Part shown: piece after piece, positions 1 to 8,775 of the stretch | How positions within the stretch are numbered: position 1 is the stretch's first letter | Layout: every line of letters starts with the position of its first letter | Source of the DNA: CAVTWY01 sp963738575 | GTDB lineage: Bacteria; Pseudomonadota; Gammaproteobacteria; Burkholderiales; Burkholderiaceae_C | Direction of reading: 5' to 3' | NCBI GenBank assembly: GCA_963738575.1 | Contig: CAVTWY010000004.1 | Span: 124,001-188,000 of the forward strand | DNA length: 64,000 nucleotides | Notes under the pieces: generated by a model | Told to the model about the DNA's origin: nothing | Databases searched by the model: none | Seen by the model: the letters and a program-made list of their open reading frames with translations, nothing else | Program-made: the position numbers and the translations under genes

Positions 1-1430
1 TGAGCACCGCTGCGCGAGAGCAGCTGCAAGTGCGGCATCCCGGTGCCGCGCAAGCGTTGGAGCATCTCCAGCGGCGAGAGGCTGCGCACGCGTGAGGCCG
101 CAAGTTCGATGGCCAGCGGCATCCCTTCAAGCTCCTGCACCAGCTCGACCAGCGTTGACGCGTTGCGAGCACCCAGGTGAAAGTCAGTGCGCACCGCCTG
201 AGCGCGCTCGACAAACAAGGCCACGGCTGGGTTCACGGCGGCTGCGGCCAAGTCGGCTGTTGACAACGGAAGCGCCAGCGGCGACAACGCCATTTCGTGC
301 TCGCCTTGCACGCCCAGGGCGCGCCGCGACGTCACCAAAACGTGCAAGTTGGGCAGCGCAGACACCAGTTGCGCCACGGTGTGCTCGGCGTCGCCCACCA
401 ATTGCTCGAAGTTGTCCAGCAGCAGCAGGGCATGGCGATCATGCAAGCTCGCCACCACGGCATTCATTGGCGCACGGGCGCCAGGCGCAATTTGAAGTGC
501 TGCGGTCAGTGCGTCCATGGCCTGTGCGCCGGTTTGACACGCCACCAACGACACAAACACAATCAGGTCGTAGGGCTCCTCGGGGTCTGGCACGGGCAAC
601 GGCCACGCGGCGTGGGCGCGCAGCGAATGCGCCACCTCCACTGCCAACCGCGTCTTGCCCGAACCACCGGGCCCAATCAAGGTGACCAGTCGGTGCTTTT
701 GAACCAGGGATCGCAGGTGGGTCGCATCGGCTTCGGCGCCAAACATGCGCGTCAAATAGCTGGGCAGCAAAACGCGCGCGCCGATGCGCGCCGCTGGTCG
801 CTGCAGCGCGGGCGGCGGCGCCGGGGGCGTCTTCAGGTGTTGTGCATCCAGCCCGCCCAGACGATCGTGCACGGCCGACAACCGCAAGCGTTCGTCGTCG
901 ATCCATTCGTCATAAAAGCCGGGCAACAAGTCGCCCCCATAAAGCGCACGTGCGTGGGCATGGTCGCCTCGACGCACGGCCCGCTCGAAGTCAATCGCAT
1001 CACAGGTCCAACCGCCGGGGGCCACGCGGACATGATTTCGGTCGGCCAGCAAGACGTTGCGGCGCGGCATGTGCGAGGCGGGCTCCAGGATGCTCTTCAA
1101 GGTTGACAGGGCTTGGCGCAACCGATTGCGACCCACGTCGAGTTCAACACCGGGCCACAGCAACTCGATCAGTGTTTCGCGTGCATGCGCTTGTTCCGGG
1201 GCCAAGGCAAGTCGGGCCAGCAAGGCGGTGACGGCGCGACTGGGCAAACGCGTCAACGTCGCATGGCCGTCACTCAGACGCAAGCCACCCAACAAACACA
1301 AGCGCCACACGCCGTCAGCCTCGCTTGACCCTTGAGGTGGCCCCGTTGACGAGCCCGAAGCCACGCTGGCTTGGTTCAGTGGTGCTGCGTCCATGCGAAT
1401 ACGCCGATGACAGAATGACTGCGCTGCCAT
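1..1430 (-). CDS. BTAD/SARP-type transcriptional regulator with NB-ARC-like ATPase (3' truncated by window)
   Basis: The reading frame is open from ATG 1430 (a second in-frame ATG lies at 1394) to the window edge, about 476 residues. The N-terminal 190 residues look like an OmpR-type winged helix followed by a bacterial transcriptional activation domain (LCLLGGLRLSDG, ETLIELLWPG, NRLRQALSTLK). An AAA/NB-ARC ATPase follows, with Walker A GPGGSGKT near residue 255, Walker B-like LLLLDNFEQL, and the LEGMPLAIELAASR motif seen in AfsR/MalT-like regulators. The usual C-terminal TPR domain would lie beyond base 1. The family acts as ATP-controlled transcription activators; the target here is unknown. 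No clear Shine-Dalgarno decides between the two starts. Confidence 0.85.
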   Translation of the reverse strand, partial: MAAQSFCHRRIRMDAAPLNQASVASGSSTGPPQGSSEADGVWRLCLLGGLRLSDGHATLTRLPSRAVTALLARLALAPEQAHARETLIELLWPGVELDVGRNRLRQALSTLKSILEPASHMPRRNVLLADRNHVRVAPGGWTCDAIDFERAVRRGDHAHARALYGGDLLPGFYDEWIDDERLRLSAVHDRLGGLDAQHLKTPPAPPPALQRPAARIGARVLLPSYLTRMFGAEADATHLRSLVQKHRLVTLIGPGGSGKTRLAVEVAHSLRAHAAWPLPVPDPEEPYDLIVFVSLVACQTGAQAMDALTAALQIAPGARAPMNAVVASLHDRHALLLLDNFEQLVGDAEHTVAQLVSALPNLHVLVTSRRALGVQGEHEMALSPLALPLSTADLAAAAVNPAVALFVERAQAVRTDFHLGARNASTLVELVQELEGMPLAIELAASRVRSLSPLEMLQRLRGTGMPHLQLLSRSGA

Positions 1431-1445
1431 CTTAACGCCCCCGCC

Positions 1446-1471
1446 GCGCACGGAGGCGCCGCTCCGTGCGC
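1446..1471. repeat. Perfect 10-bp inverted repeat, possible terminator
   Basis: Arms GCGCACGGAG (1446-1455) and CTCCGTGCGC (1462-1471) flank a 6-nt loop, in the gap between the ferredoxin stop and the regulator start. There is no T-run, so it is at best a weak terminator for the ferredoxin gene. Confidence 0.35.
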
Positions 1472-1546
1472 CGGTGCCGCGGGAGCCCACCCCACGGCTT
1501 CTGAGGTCAACCTTTCAGCGGTTGCGCAGTGACGCGTCTGCGCGCG

Positions 1547-1840
1547 TCAAAGGTCTAACACCAGGTTGGGCGACAAAGAGCCTGAACAGCAAATCATCAT
1601 GCGGTCGTTGGCGGCCCTTTGAGCGTCGCTCAGCACCATGTCAAAGTGGTCGGGTATGCCACTGATCACCCGTGTCTCGCACGTGCCGCAAATGCCTTCG
1701 CGGCATGAATGCAAGGGCTCGATGCCCAACGCCATCACGCAGTCCAAGATGGTTTGTCCGGGCAACACTGTCACACGCTGCCCACTCTTGGCCAATGTGA
1801 TGCAATAGCTGCCCGGCGTTTTGGGCGTTTCGGCTTCCAT
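1547..1840 (-). CDS. Single-domain 2Fe-2S ferredoxin (VanB C-terminal type)
   Basis: The product is a plant-type 2Fe-2S ferredoxin of about 97 residues with cluster ligands in CREGICGTC and a fourth cysteine in MMICC. The C-terminal half (ISGIPDHFDMVLSDAQRAAN, then LVLDL at the end) matches the ferredoxin domain that normally ends vanillate demethylase / phthalate dioxygenase reductases, but the FMN/NAD reductase part is absent. ATG 1840 has an AAGG upstream; an in-frame GTG at 1897 would add 19 residues. It would deliver single electrons to an oxygenase or demethylase, but no partner oxygenase is adjacent. It is divergent from fadD. Confidence 0.8.
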   Translation of the reverse strand: MEAETPKTPGSYCITLAKSGQRVTVLPGQTILDCVMALGIEPLHSCREGICGTCETRVISGIPDHFDMVLSDAQRAANDRMMICCSGSLSPNLVLDL

Positions 1841-2181
1841 TGCGTTTGACCTTGCGTCTGAGTTAGCGCGTATTTGACTGGTTTGGTCTTGGTTCACTGG
1901 GGTCCCTGAAATGGCGAGCCAAGTCTACACACGCACAGCGAGCACTGGCGCGGGCGCCGACTTGAACACCGGGGGTCTGATCGACTCAAACGCTTGCCCA
2001 TCGGCATCGGCGCCAGGTCTTGCAGCAAGGCTCTGAGGGTCTTCTAACTTGGGTTGCACCGCTTGCTGCGCTCGTTTACCCCAAGGTGAAAGCGTGGGAT
2101 CGGCCACGTTCGCTATCGAATCCCCTGATGCGGGACGGCGGCTGCGCCCTTGAGAATCAGGCCTTGCCCTCGGAGTACCCC

Positions 2182-3861
2182 ATGGAAAAGATCTGGTTCA
2201 AGCAATACCCCGCCGGCGTGCCCGCCGACATCAAGACCGACCTTTACCCGTCGCTCAACGCTTTGCTTGAAGAGAGCTTCAAGAAGTACCGCAGCGAGGC
2301 CGCTTACAAGTTCTTGGGCAAAACCTTCACGTTTGGTCAGGTTGATGACGCGTCCAAGGCGATGGCGGCCTATTTGCAGTCACAGGGGCTTGAGCGCGGC
2401 GACAGGGTTGCCGTGATGCTGCCCAACGTGCCTCAGTACGCCGTGGCGGTGGCAGCCATCCTGCGCGCCGGTTATGTCGTGGTCAACGTCAACCCCCTTT
2501 ACACGCCGCGCGAGTTGGAGCACCAGCTCAAAGATTCTGGCTCCAAGTTGATCATCGTCTTTGAGAACTTTGCCACCACCTTGCAGCAGGTGATCGAGCG
2601 CGTGCCAACCAAAAAAGTGGTGATCGCAGCCATGGGCGACATGCTCGGTTTTCTCAAAGGCATGATCGTCAACCACGTGGTGCGCAACGTCAAAAAGTTG
2701 GTGCCCGCCTATGCCCTGCCCGGCAGTGTCAAGTTCAACGACGCCGTGGCCAATGGCCGCAGCAAGCCGTACACCGCCCCCACCATCGGCCCCAATGACG
2801 TGGCCGTGTTGCAGTACACCGGTGGCACCACGGGCGTGAGCAAAGGCGCCGTGCTGCTGCACCGCAACTTGGTCGCCAACGTGCTGCAAAGTGAAGCCTG
2901 GTACCAGCCGGTGCTAAAGACCATCCCGGCAGGCGAGCAGGTGGTGACCGTCTGCGCCTTGCCGCTGTATCACATCTTCGGTTTCACCGCCAACATGATG
3001 CTGTCAATGCGCACCGGCGGCTGCAACATCCTGATCCCCAACGCGCGCGACATCGCGTCGGTGCTTAAAGAGCTGTCGACGCAGCGATTCCACAGTTTTC
3101 CGGCCGTTAACACGCTCTTCAACGCCATGGCCAACCATGCCGACTTTGGCAAGGTCAACTGGAGCAACCTCAAAATCTGCATCGGCGGCGGCATGGCGGT
3201 GCAAAGTGCCACCGCCAAGTTGTGGTTAGAAAAAACAGGCTGCCCCATCATCGAAGCCTATGGTTTGTCTGAGACCTCACCCGGTGCCACTTGCAACCCA
3301 GTGGACAACAAGGCTTTCACCGGCACCATCGGCGTGCCCTTCCCCTCCACCGACATCAAACTGATCGATGACGATGGCAACGAGGTGCCGATGGGCCAAC
3401 CCGGCGAGATCGCCATCAAAGGTCCCCAGGTGATGGCTGGGTATTGGCAGCGCCCCGACGAAACCGCCAAGGTCATGACCAGCGACGGCTACTTTCGCTC
3501 GGGCGACATCGGCATCGTGGACGACAAGGGCTACTTCAAAATCGTGGATCGCAAGAAGGACATGATCTTGGTGTCGGGCTTCAACGTCTACCCGAACGAG
3601 GTGGAAGACGTGCTGACACAACTGCCCGGCGTGCTCGAGTGCGCGGCCGTGGGGGTGCCCGACGAAAAGGCAGGTGAAGCCGTCAAGGTGGTGATCGTCA
3701 AGAAAGACCCTGCTTTGACCGAAGCCGACGTGCGCAAGTTTGCCGAAGCCAACCTCACGGGCTACAAACGCCCCAAGATTGTCGAGTTCCGCACCGAGCT
3801 TCCCAAAACCCCGGTGGGCAAGATCTTGCGCCGCGAGCTGCGCGACAAACCCAAAGCCTAA
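2182..3861 (+). CDS. fadD: Long-chain fatty acid--CoA ligase FadD
   Basis: 559 residues, the normal length for FadD. It adenylates long-chain fatty acids and transfers them to CoA in the cytoplasm, opening beta-oxidation. The AMP-binding P-loop is YTGGTTGVSKGA (about residues 212-223). Downstream motifs are YGLSETSP, the SGDIG hinge region, DRKKDMILVSGFNVYPNEVE and the C-terminal lysine motif TPVGKILRREL. ATG 2182 has GGAG six bases upstream, so the longer upstream open frame is not used. The amidase gene follows 12 bp after the stop, but a functional link is not evident. Confidence 0.96.
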   Translation: MEKIWFKQYPAGVPADIKTDLYPSLNALLEESFKKYRSEAAYKFLGKTFTFGQVDDASKAMAAYLQSQGLERGDRVAVMLPNVPQYAVAVAAILRAGYVVVNVNPLYTPRELEHQLKDSGSKLIIVFENFATTLQQVIERVPTKKVVIAAMGDMLGFLKGMIVNHVVRNVKKLVPAYALPGSVKFNDAVANGRSKPYTAPTIGPNDVAVLQYTGGTTGVSKGAVLLHRNLVANVLQSEAWYQPVLKTIPAGEQVVTVCALPLYHIFGFTANMMLSMRTGGCNILIPNARDIASVLKELSTQRFHSFPAVNTLFNAMANHADFGKVNWSNLKICIGGGMAVQSATAKLWLEKTGCPIIEAYGLSETSPGATCNPVDNKAFTGTIGVPFPSTDIKLIDDDGNEVPMGQPGEIAIKGPQVMAGYWQRPDETAKVMTSDGYFRSGDIGIVDDKGYFKIVDRKKDMILVSGFNVYPNEVEDVLTQLPGVLECAAVGVPDEKAGEAVKVVIVKKDPALTEADVRKFAEANLTGYKRPKIVEFRTELPKTPVGKILRRELRDKPKA

Positions 3862-3873
3862 CCCGGCGTTGGC

Positions 3874-5235
3874 ATGGCACCTACCACAGCGCCGCTGCAT
3901 CGGCTAAACATCGATGCGGCGCGTGCGCGGGTGGCACAAGGGGGATCGCACGAGGCGCTGATTGCCGCCGTGCTGCTGCGTGCTGGTGCGGCCGCCGCCA
4001 CGTCTGTATTCACGGCGCTTTCCCCCCGGGGCGCTCTGGCGGCTGCGCGCACGGCAGACCAACGCCCACAAGCCTTGCATCACTTGCAGGGCCTGCCCGT
4101 CACCATCAAAGACTTGTTTGACGTCCAGGGCGAGGTCACCCGCGCCGGCTCGGTGTTGCGCCAAGGCGCAGCGCCCGCTGGGCACGACGCCGTTGCGGTG
4201 GCCCGCTTGCGCGCCGCTGGTTGCGCCTTCATCGGGCGCACCAACATGAGTGAGTTTGCGTTTTCTGGGGTGGGCATCAACCCTCACTTTGGCACCCCAC
4301 GCAACCCTTGCGATGCGCTTGCGCACCGTGTGCCAGGCGGTTCGTCGTCGGGCGCCGCCGTGTCGGTGGCGCTGGGCTTGGCGGTGGCGGGGCTCGGTTC
4401 TGACACCGGGGGCTCACTGCGCATCCCCGCCGCGCTGTGCGGGTTGGTGGGGTTCAAGCCCACCCAAGCACGCGTGCCGCGAACCGGCGCTTTTGAGCTG
4501 TCGCGCACCTTGGACACCGTGGGTGCCATCACCAACAGCGTCAGTGATGCGCTCGAGATCGACGCCGTGCTGGCCGGTGCGCCGCTTCAACCCACACACG
4601 TCGAGGCTTCAGCGCTGCGTTTGGCCATCCCCCAAACCGTGATGCTCGACGGCCTTGACGCCGACGTGGCGCGAGCCTTTGAACGCGCCCTTGCGTCGTT
4701 GCGTGATGCAGGCGCGACGTTGGTGGAATGCCCCCTGTCAACATTTGCCGAGATTCCGACCCTGAACGCACCCGGTGGATTCTCGGCGGTCGAGGCCTTT
4801 GCCGTGCACCGCGAATCGCTGGACACGCAGCGCGCCTTGTTTGACCCGCGTGTGGCCATGCGCATCGAGCCCGGACGCCACGTGTCGGCCTTTGAATACT
4901 TGCGCTTGCACGACCGGCGCAGCGATTGGATGGTGCGCACCGAGCACGCGCTGCAAGGCTTTACAGCATTCTTGTGCCCGACCGTTCCCCTGGTGGCGCC
5001 GTTGTTGCAGCCGCTGCTGGCAAGTGACGAGACCTTTTTTGCCGTCAATGGGCAATTGCTGCGCAATACCTTCGTGGTGAATTACTTGGACGGTTGCGCT
5101 TTCAGCCTGCCGTGCCACCGCGACGGTGAATGGCCCGTGGGCCTGATGCTTGCGTCCACGCGCGGCCAGGATGCGGCGCTCGCGGGTGCAGCACTGACCA
5201 TTGAGCGCGTGCTGAACGCCGCTGCCAGCCGTTGA
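3874..5235 (+). CDS. Amidase signature family hydrolase
   Basis: 453 residues with the full amidase-signature Ser-cisSer-Lys triad: Lys79 in VTIKD, the cis-Ser in PGGSSSGAA near residue 158, and the nucleophile Ser181 in GSDTGGSLRIPA. The GRTNMSEFAFSG stretch is also typical. The family hydrolyses C-N amide bonds (AtzF, GatA-like, aryl and aliphatic amidases), and the C-terminus has nothing that fixes the substrate. No gatB or gatC lies nearby, so tRNA amidation is unlikely. It begins 12 bp after fadD and probably shares its transcript. Confidence 0.9.
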   Translation: MAPTTAPLHRLNIDAARARVAQGGSHEALIAAVLLRAGAAAATSVFTALSPRGALAAARTADQRPQALHHLQGLPVTIKDLFDVQGEVTRAGSVLRQGAAPAGHDAVAVARLRAAGCAFIGRTNMSEFAFSGVGINPHFGTPRNPCDALAHRVPGGSSSGAAVSVALGLAVAGLGSDTGGSLRIPAALCGLVGFKPTQARVPRTGAFELSRTLDTVGAITNSVSDALEIDAVLAGAPLQPTHVEASALRLAIPQTVMLDGLDADVARAFERALASLRDAGATLVECPLSTFAEIPTLNAPGGFSAVEAFAVHRESLDTQRALFDPRVAMRIEPGRHVSAFEYLRLHDRRSDWMVRTEHALQGFTAFLCPTVPLVAPLLQPLLASDETFFAVNGQLLRNTFVVNYLDGCAFSLPCHRDGEWPVGLMLASTRGQDAALAGAALTIERVLNAAASR

Positions 5236-5299
5236 CGGCTTTGGGCACCTCGGCCGTGCGTGACCAGGTGACACGCCGGCTTGATGCACACTTGCAGGG

Positions 5300-6021
5300 A
5301 TGGCGGCGCCGCGATTCCATGTGTTGGGTCCTTTGCAACGCGGCGAGCTGGCCTTGCCGCGCGAGGCCGCGCGCCATGCGCAGGTGCTGCGCCTGAACGC
5401 GGGCGACGCCGTCGCGCTTTTTGATGGCCACGGTGGCGAGTGGTCAGCAACCATCCTCGAAGTGCGGCGCAGCGACGTGGTGGTGCAGGTGCAAGCGCAC
5501 AGCACCATCGAGCGCGAGGCATCGGTGCGCGTGCACATGGCACTGGGCGTGCCCACCAACGATCGCATGGACGCCTTGGTGGAGAAGGCCACCGAATTGG
5601 GTGTGGCCACCATCCAACCCCTGCTAACCGAGCGCTCGGTGCTGCGCTTGGCAGGTGAGCGAGCCGCCAAAAAAACAGCGCACTGGCAAGCTGTGGCAAT
5701 TGCTGCTTGCGAGCAGTGTGGCCGCAACCGCGTGCCCACCGTGCTGCCCATGATGGCGCTGCCCCTGTGGCTCGACGGTTTGGCCCCCCGTGGTGCCGAC
5801 GAGCGACGCGTGCTGTTAAGTACCACCACCGCAGCCATCCAACCCAACTTCGTCAGTGCCACCGACGTATGCTTGCTCTCGGGTCCCGAGGGAGGCCTGT
5901 CCCCCAGGAAGAGACAATCGCCCAGCAGCGCGGCTTTGCGCCCCACACCCTGGGGGCACGCGTTTTGCGCGCCGACACCGCACCGTTGGCGATGCTCATG
6001 GTGCTGACCACCGCCCGCTGA
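5300..6021 (+). CDS. rsmE: 16S rRNA (uracil-1498-N3)-methyltransferase RsmE, frameshifted in this sequence
   Basis: A SPOUT-class methyltransferase that modifies U1498 of 16S rRNA in the assembled 30S subunit. The N-terminal PUA-like part (RFHVLGPLQRGE, HAQVLRLNAGDAV) and the SPOUT part (NDRMDALVEKATELGV, ACEQCGRN, LLSGPEGGLSP) are intact to about base 5908. There the frame shifts inside a C-run: the remaining sequence QEETIAQQRGFAPHTLG, then RVLRADTAPLAMLMVL, sits one frame over and ends at 6021. One missing C restores a normal-length protein of about 240 residues with the AdoMet-binding knot complete. I read this as a sequence error rather than a pseudogene. Confidence 0.9.
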
Positions 6022-6086
6022 TGCAACCTCGCACCTTGAAACCACAAAGCCTGCTCGGTGCAGGCTGACCACACCACGACCCCCCC

Positions 6087-7292
6087 ATGACGGCATTCTT
6101 CGCCAAATACAAAAACCTGCTGCTGTTGACGCTTTGCCAAGGCGCTGCGTTGACCCACAACGTCACCTTCATCGCCATCAACGGGCTGGTGGGCCTGGCC
6201 TTGGCCCCCACAGCCTGGCTGGCCACACTGCCCGTGACGGGGTACGTGCTGGGCGCCGCCTTGAGCACCGGCTTGGTGGCCAAACACCAGCGCCGTTTTG
6301 GCCGCCAACGCGCCTTCATGCTGGGCAACGCCGTGGGTTGCATGGCAGCGCTGCTGTGCGTCTGGGCCGTGATGCAGCAGCAGTTTTGGTGGTTGGTCGC
6401 GGCCACCTTGGTGGCAGGGTACGCCAACGCCAACGCCGGGCTGTACCGTTTTGCGGCCACCGAGCTGGTGCCTGCCAACCTCAAGGAGCGGGCGATCTCC
6501 TGGGTCTTGGCAGGCGGCATCATCGGCGCGGTGGTGGGCCCCAACCTGGCCAACGCGTCTCGCGGCTGGATTGAAAACGCACCCTTTGCCGCGCGCCTAC
6601 GCGGCCCTTTCGGTGCGTGGCCCTGATCTCGATGGCGCTGATGTCGCGCATTCCTTTTCCGGCCATCGCCAACACCCAAGGCGCACAAGGTGGGCGACCG
6701 CTGAAAGAGATCATTCGCCAGCCCGCGTTCATCGTCGCCGTGGCCTCGTGTGCGCTGGGCTACGGGGTGATGAACCTGTTGATGGCGGCCACGCCGATTG
6801 CCATGGCGCAGTGCAAACACCCCTTCAGCGCTGCGGCGTTGGTGCTGGAGTGGCACGTGCTGGCCATGTTCGTGCCCAGCTTTTTCACAGGCTCGCTCAT
6901 CAAGCGCTTTGGTGCGTGGCCCATCATGGCGGTGGGGGTGGTGCTCAACGTGGTGTGCATCGCCGTGGCCCTGTCGGGCGTTGACCTGATGAACTTCCTT
7001 GTCGCGCTCATGGCCCTGGGCGTGGGGCTGGAACTTCCTCTTCATTGGCGGCACCACCTTGGCCACCGAAACGTACAGGCCCGAAGAAAAAACGCGCGCC
7101 CAGGCCGTGATTGACTTTTCTGTGTATGCCACGATGACGGTGACTGCGTTCAGTTCAGGCGCGCTGGTGACCACCGGCGGTTGGGCCTCCATGAACCTGG
7201 GGTCCCTGCTGCCGATGGCCTTGCTGATCGGTGCGTTGGCGTGGCTTAAACTGGGTGCTCACCAGCGCCCGGGCGGCGCGCCGGGCGTTTGA
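6087..7292 (+). CDS. MFS transporter, three apparent frameshifts
   Basis: A major facilitator superfamily permease of about 400 residues once three single-base shifts are allowed: near 6596, near 6615 and near 7030 (a GGGG run). Pieces in order are MTAFFAKYKNLLLLTLCQG, then GGIIGAVVGPNLANASRGW, then REIs-type loop EIIRQPAFIVAVASCALGYG, and finally WNFLFIGGTTLATETYRPEE. About twelve hydrophobic segments are distributed in the usual 6+6 manner, with a basic cytoplasmic loop (KHQRRFGRQRAF) after helix 2. The substrate cannot be told. Each break is a single extra base, so sequence error is likelier than decay, though a real pseudogene is not excluded. Confidence 0.75.
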
Positions 7293-7322
7293 CGATTCAT
7301 TCAATCTAAGGGAAACAACATC

Positions 7323-7800
7323 ATGGGTTTGCTTGACGCAGTTTTGGGCAGTGTGCTGGGTGGCCAACAGCAACAGGGCGGCGGCGCTTTGGGCGGCCTT
7401 TTGGGTAGTTTGTTGGGCGGTGGTGCGCAAGGCGGTGGCGCCGCGCAGTCGCCCATCGCAGCGATCCTGGCTTCCTTGCTGGCCAACAATGGTCAGCCGG
7501 TGGCTTGGGCGGTTTGGCCGAGCTTTCCAAAAGAACGGCATGGGCGACGTGATTGGCTCGTGGGTGGGCTAGGGCCAAAACAGCCCGATTTCAGCCGACG
7601 CTTTGGGCAAGGTGCTTGGGCCCGGACATTCTGAGCAAGCTCGGTGGTCAGGCCGGCGGCATGTTCGCAGGGCGACCTGCTCAGCCAGCTTTCACAAATT
7701 TTGCCGGGCGTGATCGACAAAATGACGCCCCACGGGCCAAGCCCCTCAAGGCGGCTTTGGCGACATGGCATCGATCTTGGCGCAGTTTGGCAAGCAATAA
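7323..7800 (+). CDS. YidB-like DUF937 protein, multiply frameshifted
   Basis: Starts MGLLDAVLGSVLGGQ with a good AAGGGAAA ribosome site and continues as the Gly/Gln/Leu-rich DUF937 (YidB) family: ILASLLANNGQ, then in other frames GGLAELFQKNGMGDVIGSWV, SADALGKVLGPDILSKLG, LLSQLSQILPGVIDKMTPHG and MASILAQFGKQ before TAA at 7800. At least three or four single-base shifts (near 7497, 7570, 7610, 7665 and 7740) are needed to join them. Family members are small proteins of unknown function, about 130-160 residues. A strong terminator follows directly. Confidence 0.7.
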
Positions 7801-7835
7801 GTGCCGCAGCCGCCGCTGACGCGGCGGCACCAAGA

Positions 7836-7865
7836 AACGGCGGGTTCATTCCCGCCGTTTTTTTT
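7836..7865 (+). terminator. Strong intrinsic terminator
   Basis: Stem AACGGCGGG / CCCGCCGTT with loop TTCATT, followed by a run of eight or nine T. It ends the DUF937 gene and lies just before the convergent stop of the DMT transporter gene. Confidence 0.85.
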
Positions 7866-7867
7866 GG

Positions 7868-8746
7868 TCAAGCGCCGCGTTTGACCACCAGGTACACGCC
7901 CAGCAACGTCACGGCCATGCCCACCAGCGCCCAAAGTGTCAGGGTTTCGCCAAACAACAGCCAAGCCATGGCCGACGTGACGATGGGCACCAGGTACATG
8001 TAGCTGGTTACCGTGGTGGCCTTGCCATGGCGCAGCATCAAGAACATGAGCGAGATGCCGCCGCCGGTAAGTACCACGATCGACCACACCATCGCCGCTA
8101 TGAACGGTGCGTTCCACGTCACCTGAAACGACTCGGTGGCGTAGGCCAGCGGCAGCGTCACCAAAAACGCCGCCACAAACTGCACCACCTGCCCGGTGCG
8201 CATGTCAAACGAGGGTACGTGCTTCTTTTGGTAGAGCGTACCCAGCGTCATGCCCACCAACGAAGCCACGCACATCGCCACGGTAGGCCAAGCCAAGCCG
8301 GTGAAATTAAGCTTGTGCCAAATCACCAGCACCACCCCGCCCAAACCCAGCACCACCCCGAGCCACTGGCGCGAGGTGACTCTTTCGTGCACCCAAAACC
8401 CCAGCGCGGCGGTCAGCACCGGTTGCACGTTAACAATGAGTGCAGAGACCCCGGCCGGCATGCCGTGCTTGATGGCCACCCACACGCCGCCCAGGTAGAT
8501 GGCTTGGATGCCGATGCCGGCAATGGCCAAGTGCAATGCGTCGCGGGGGCTGGGCCAGCGTGCGCGGGCCAGCAGCGCCAAGGTGAGCATCAACAGCACC
8601 ACCCCCACGTAACGCAGCAACAAGAACGTCAACGGCTCGGCGTGTGGGGCTGCAAACTTGGCAACAATGTAGCCCGTGGCCCAGATGAAAACAAAAAGCG
8701 CCGGGGCGGCGCTGAGCAATCGGGCGTTGGGGGTGTCGGCGTGCAT
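7868..8746 (-). CDS. EamA/DMT superfamily transporter
   Basis: 292 residues, about ten transmembrane segments arranged as two EamA repeats. The first starts at FVFIWATGYIVAKFA and the second at TVAMCVASLVGMTLGTLYQK. The C-terminus ends with a typical short basic tail (VVKRGA). EamA proteins export amino acids, purines or other metabolites across the inner membrane; nothing here identifies a substrate. The length is normal for the family. The gene is convergent with the DUF937 gene and lies downstream of the rRNA methyltransferase gene on the same strand with a 29-bp gap, so co-transcription is possible. Confidence 0.9.
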   Translation of the reverse strand: MHADTPNARLLSAAPALFVFIWATGYIVAKFAAPHAEPLTFLLLRYVGVVLLMLTLALLARARWPSPRDALHLAIAGIGIQAIYLGGVWVAIKHGMPAGVSALIVNVQPVLTAALGFWVHERVTSRQWLGVVLGLGGVVLVIWHKLNFTGLAWPTVAMCVASLVGMTLGTLYQKKHVPSFDMRTGQVVQFVAAFLVTLPLAYATESFQVTWNAPFIAAMVWSIVVLTGGGISLMFLMLRHGKATTVTSYMYLVPIVTSAMAWLLFGETLTLWALVGMAVTLLGVYLVVKRGA

Positions 8747-8775
8747 CGGGAGGAATTACAGCACGCAGCCGCCCT

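Noticed and set aside
92..685. Arg/Pro-rich open frame on the plus strand at the window start
   Set aside because: It is antisense to the continuous BTAD/ATPase frame, has no family pattern and its Arg/Ala/Pro composition is what reverse frames of high-G+C genes give.
4738..6096. 452-codon minus-strand frame opposite the amidase and rsmE
   Set aside because: Both plus-strand genes are well-conserved families; the minus frame is low-complexity and matches nothing.
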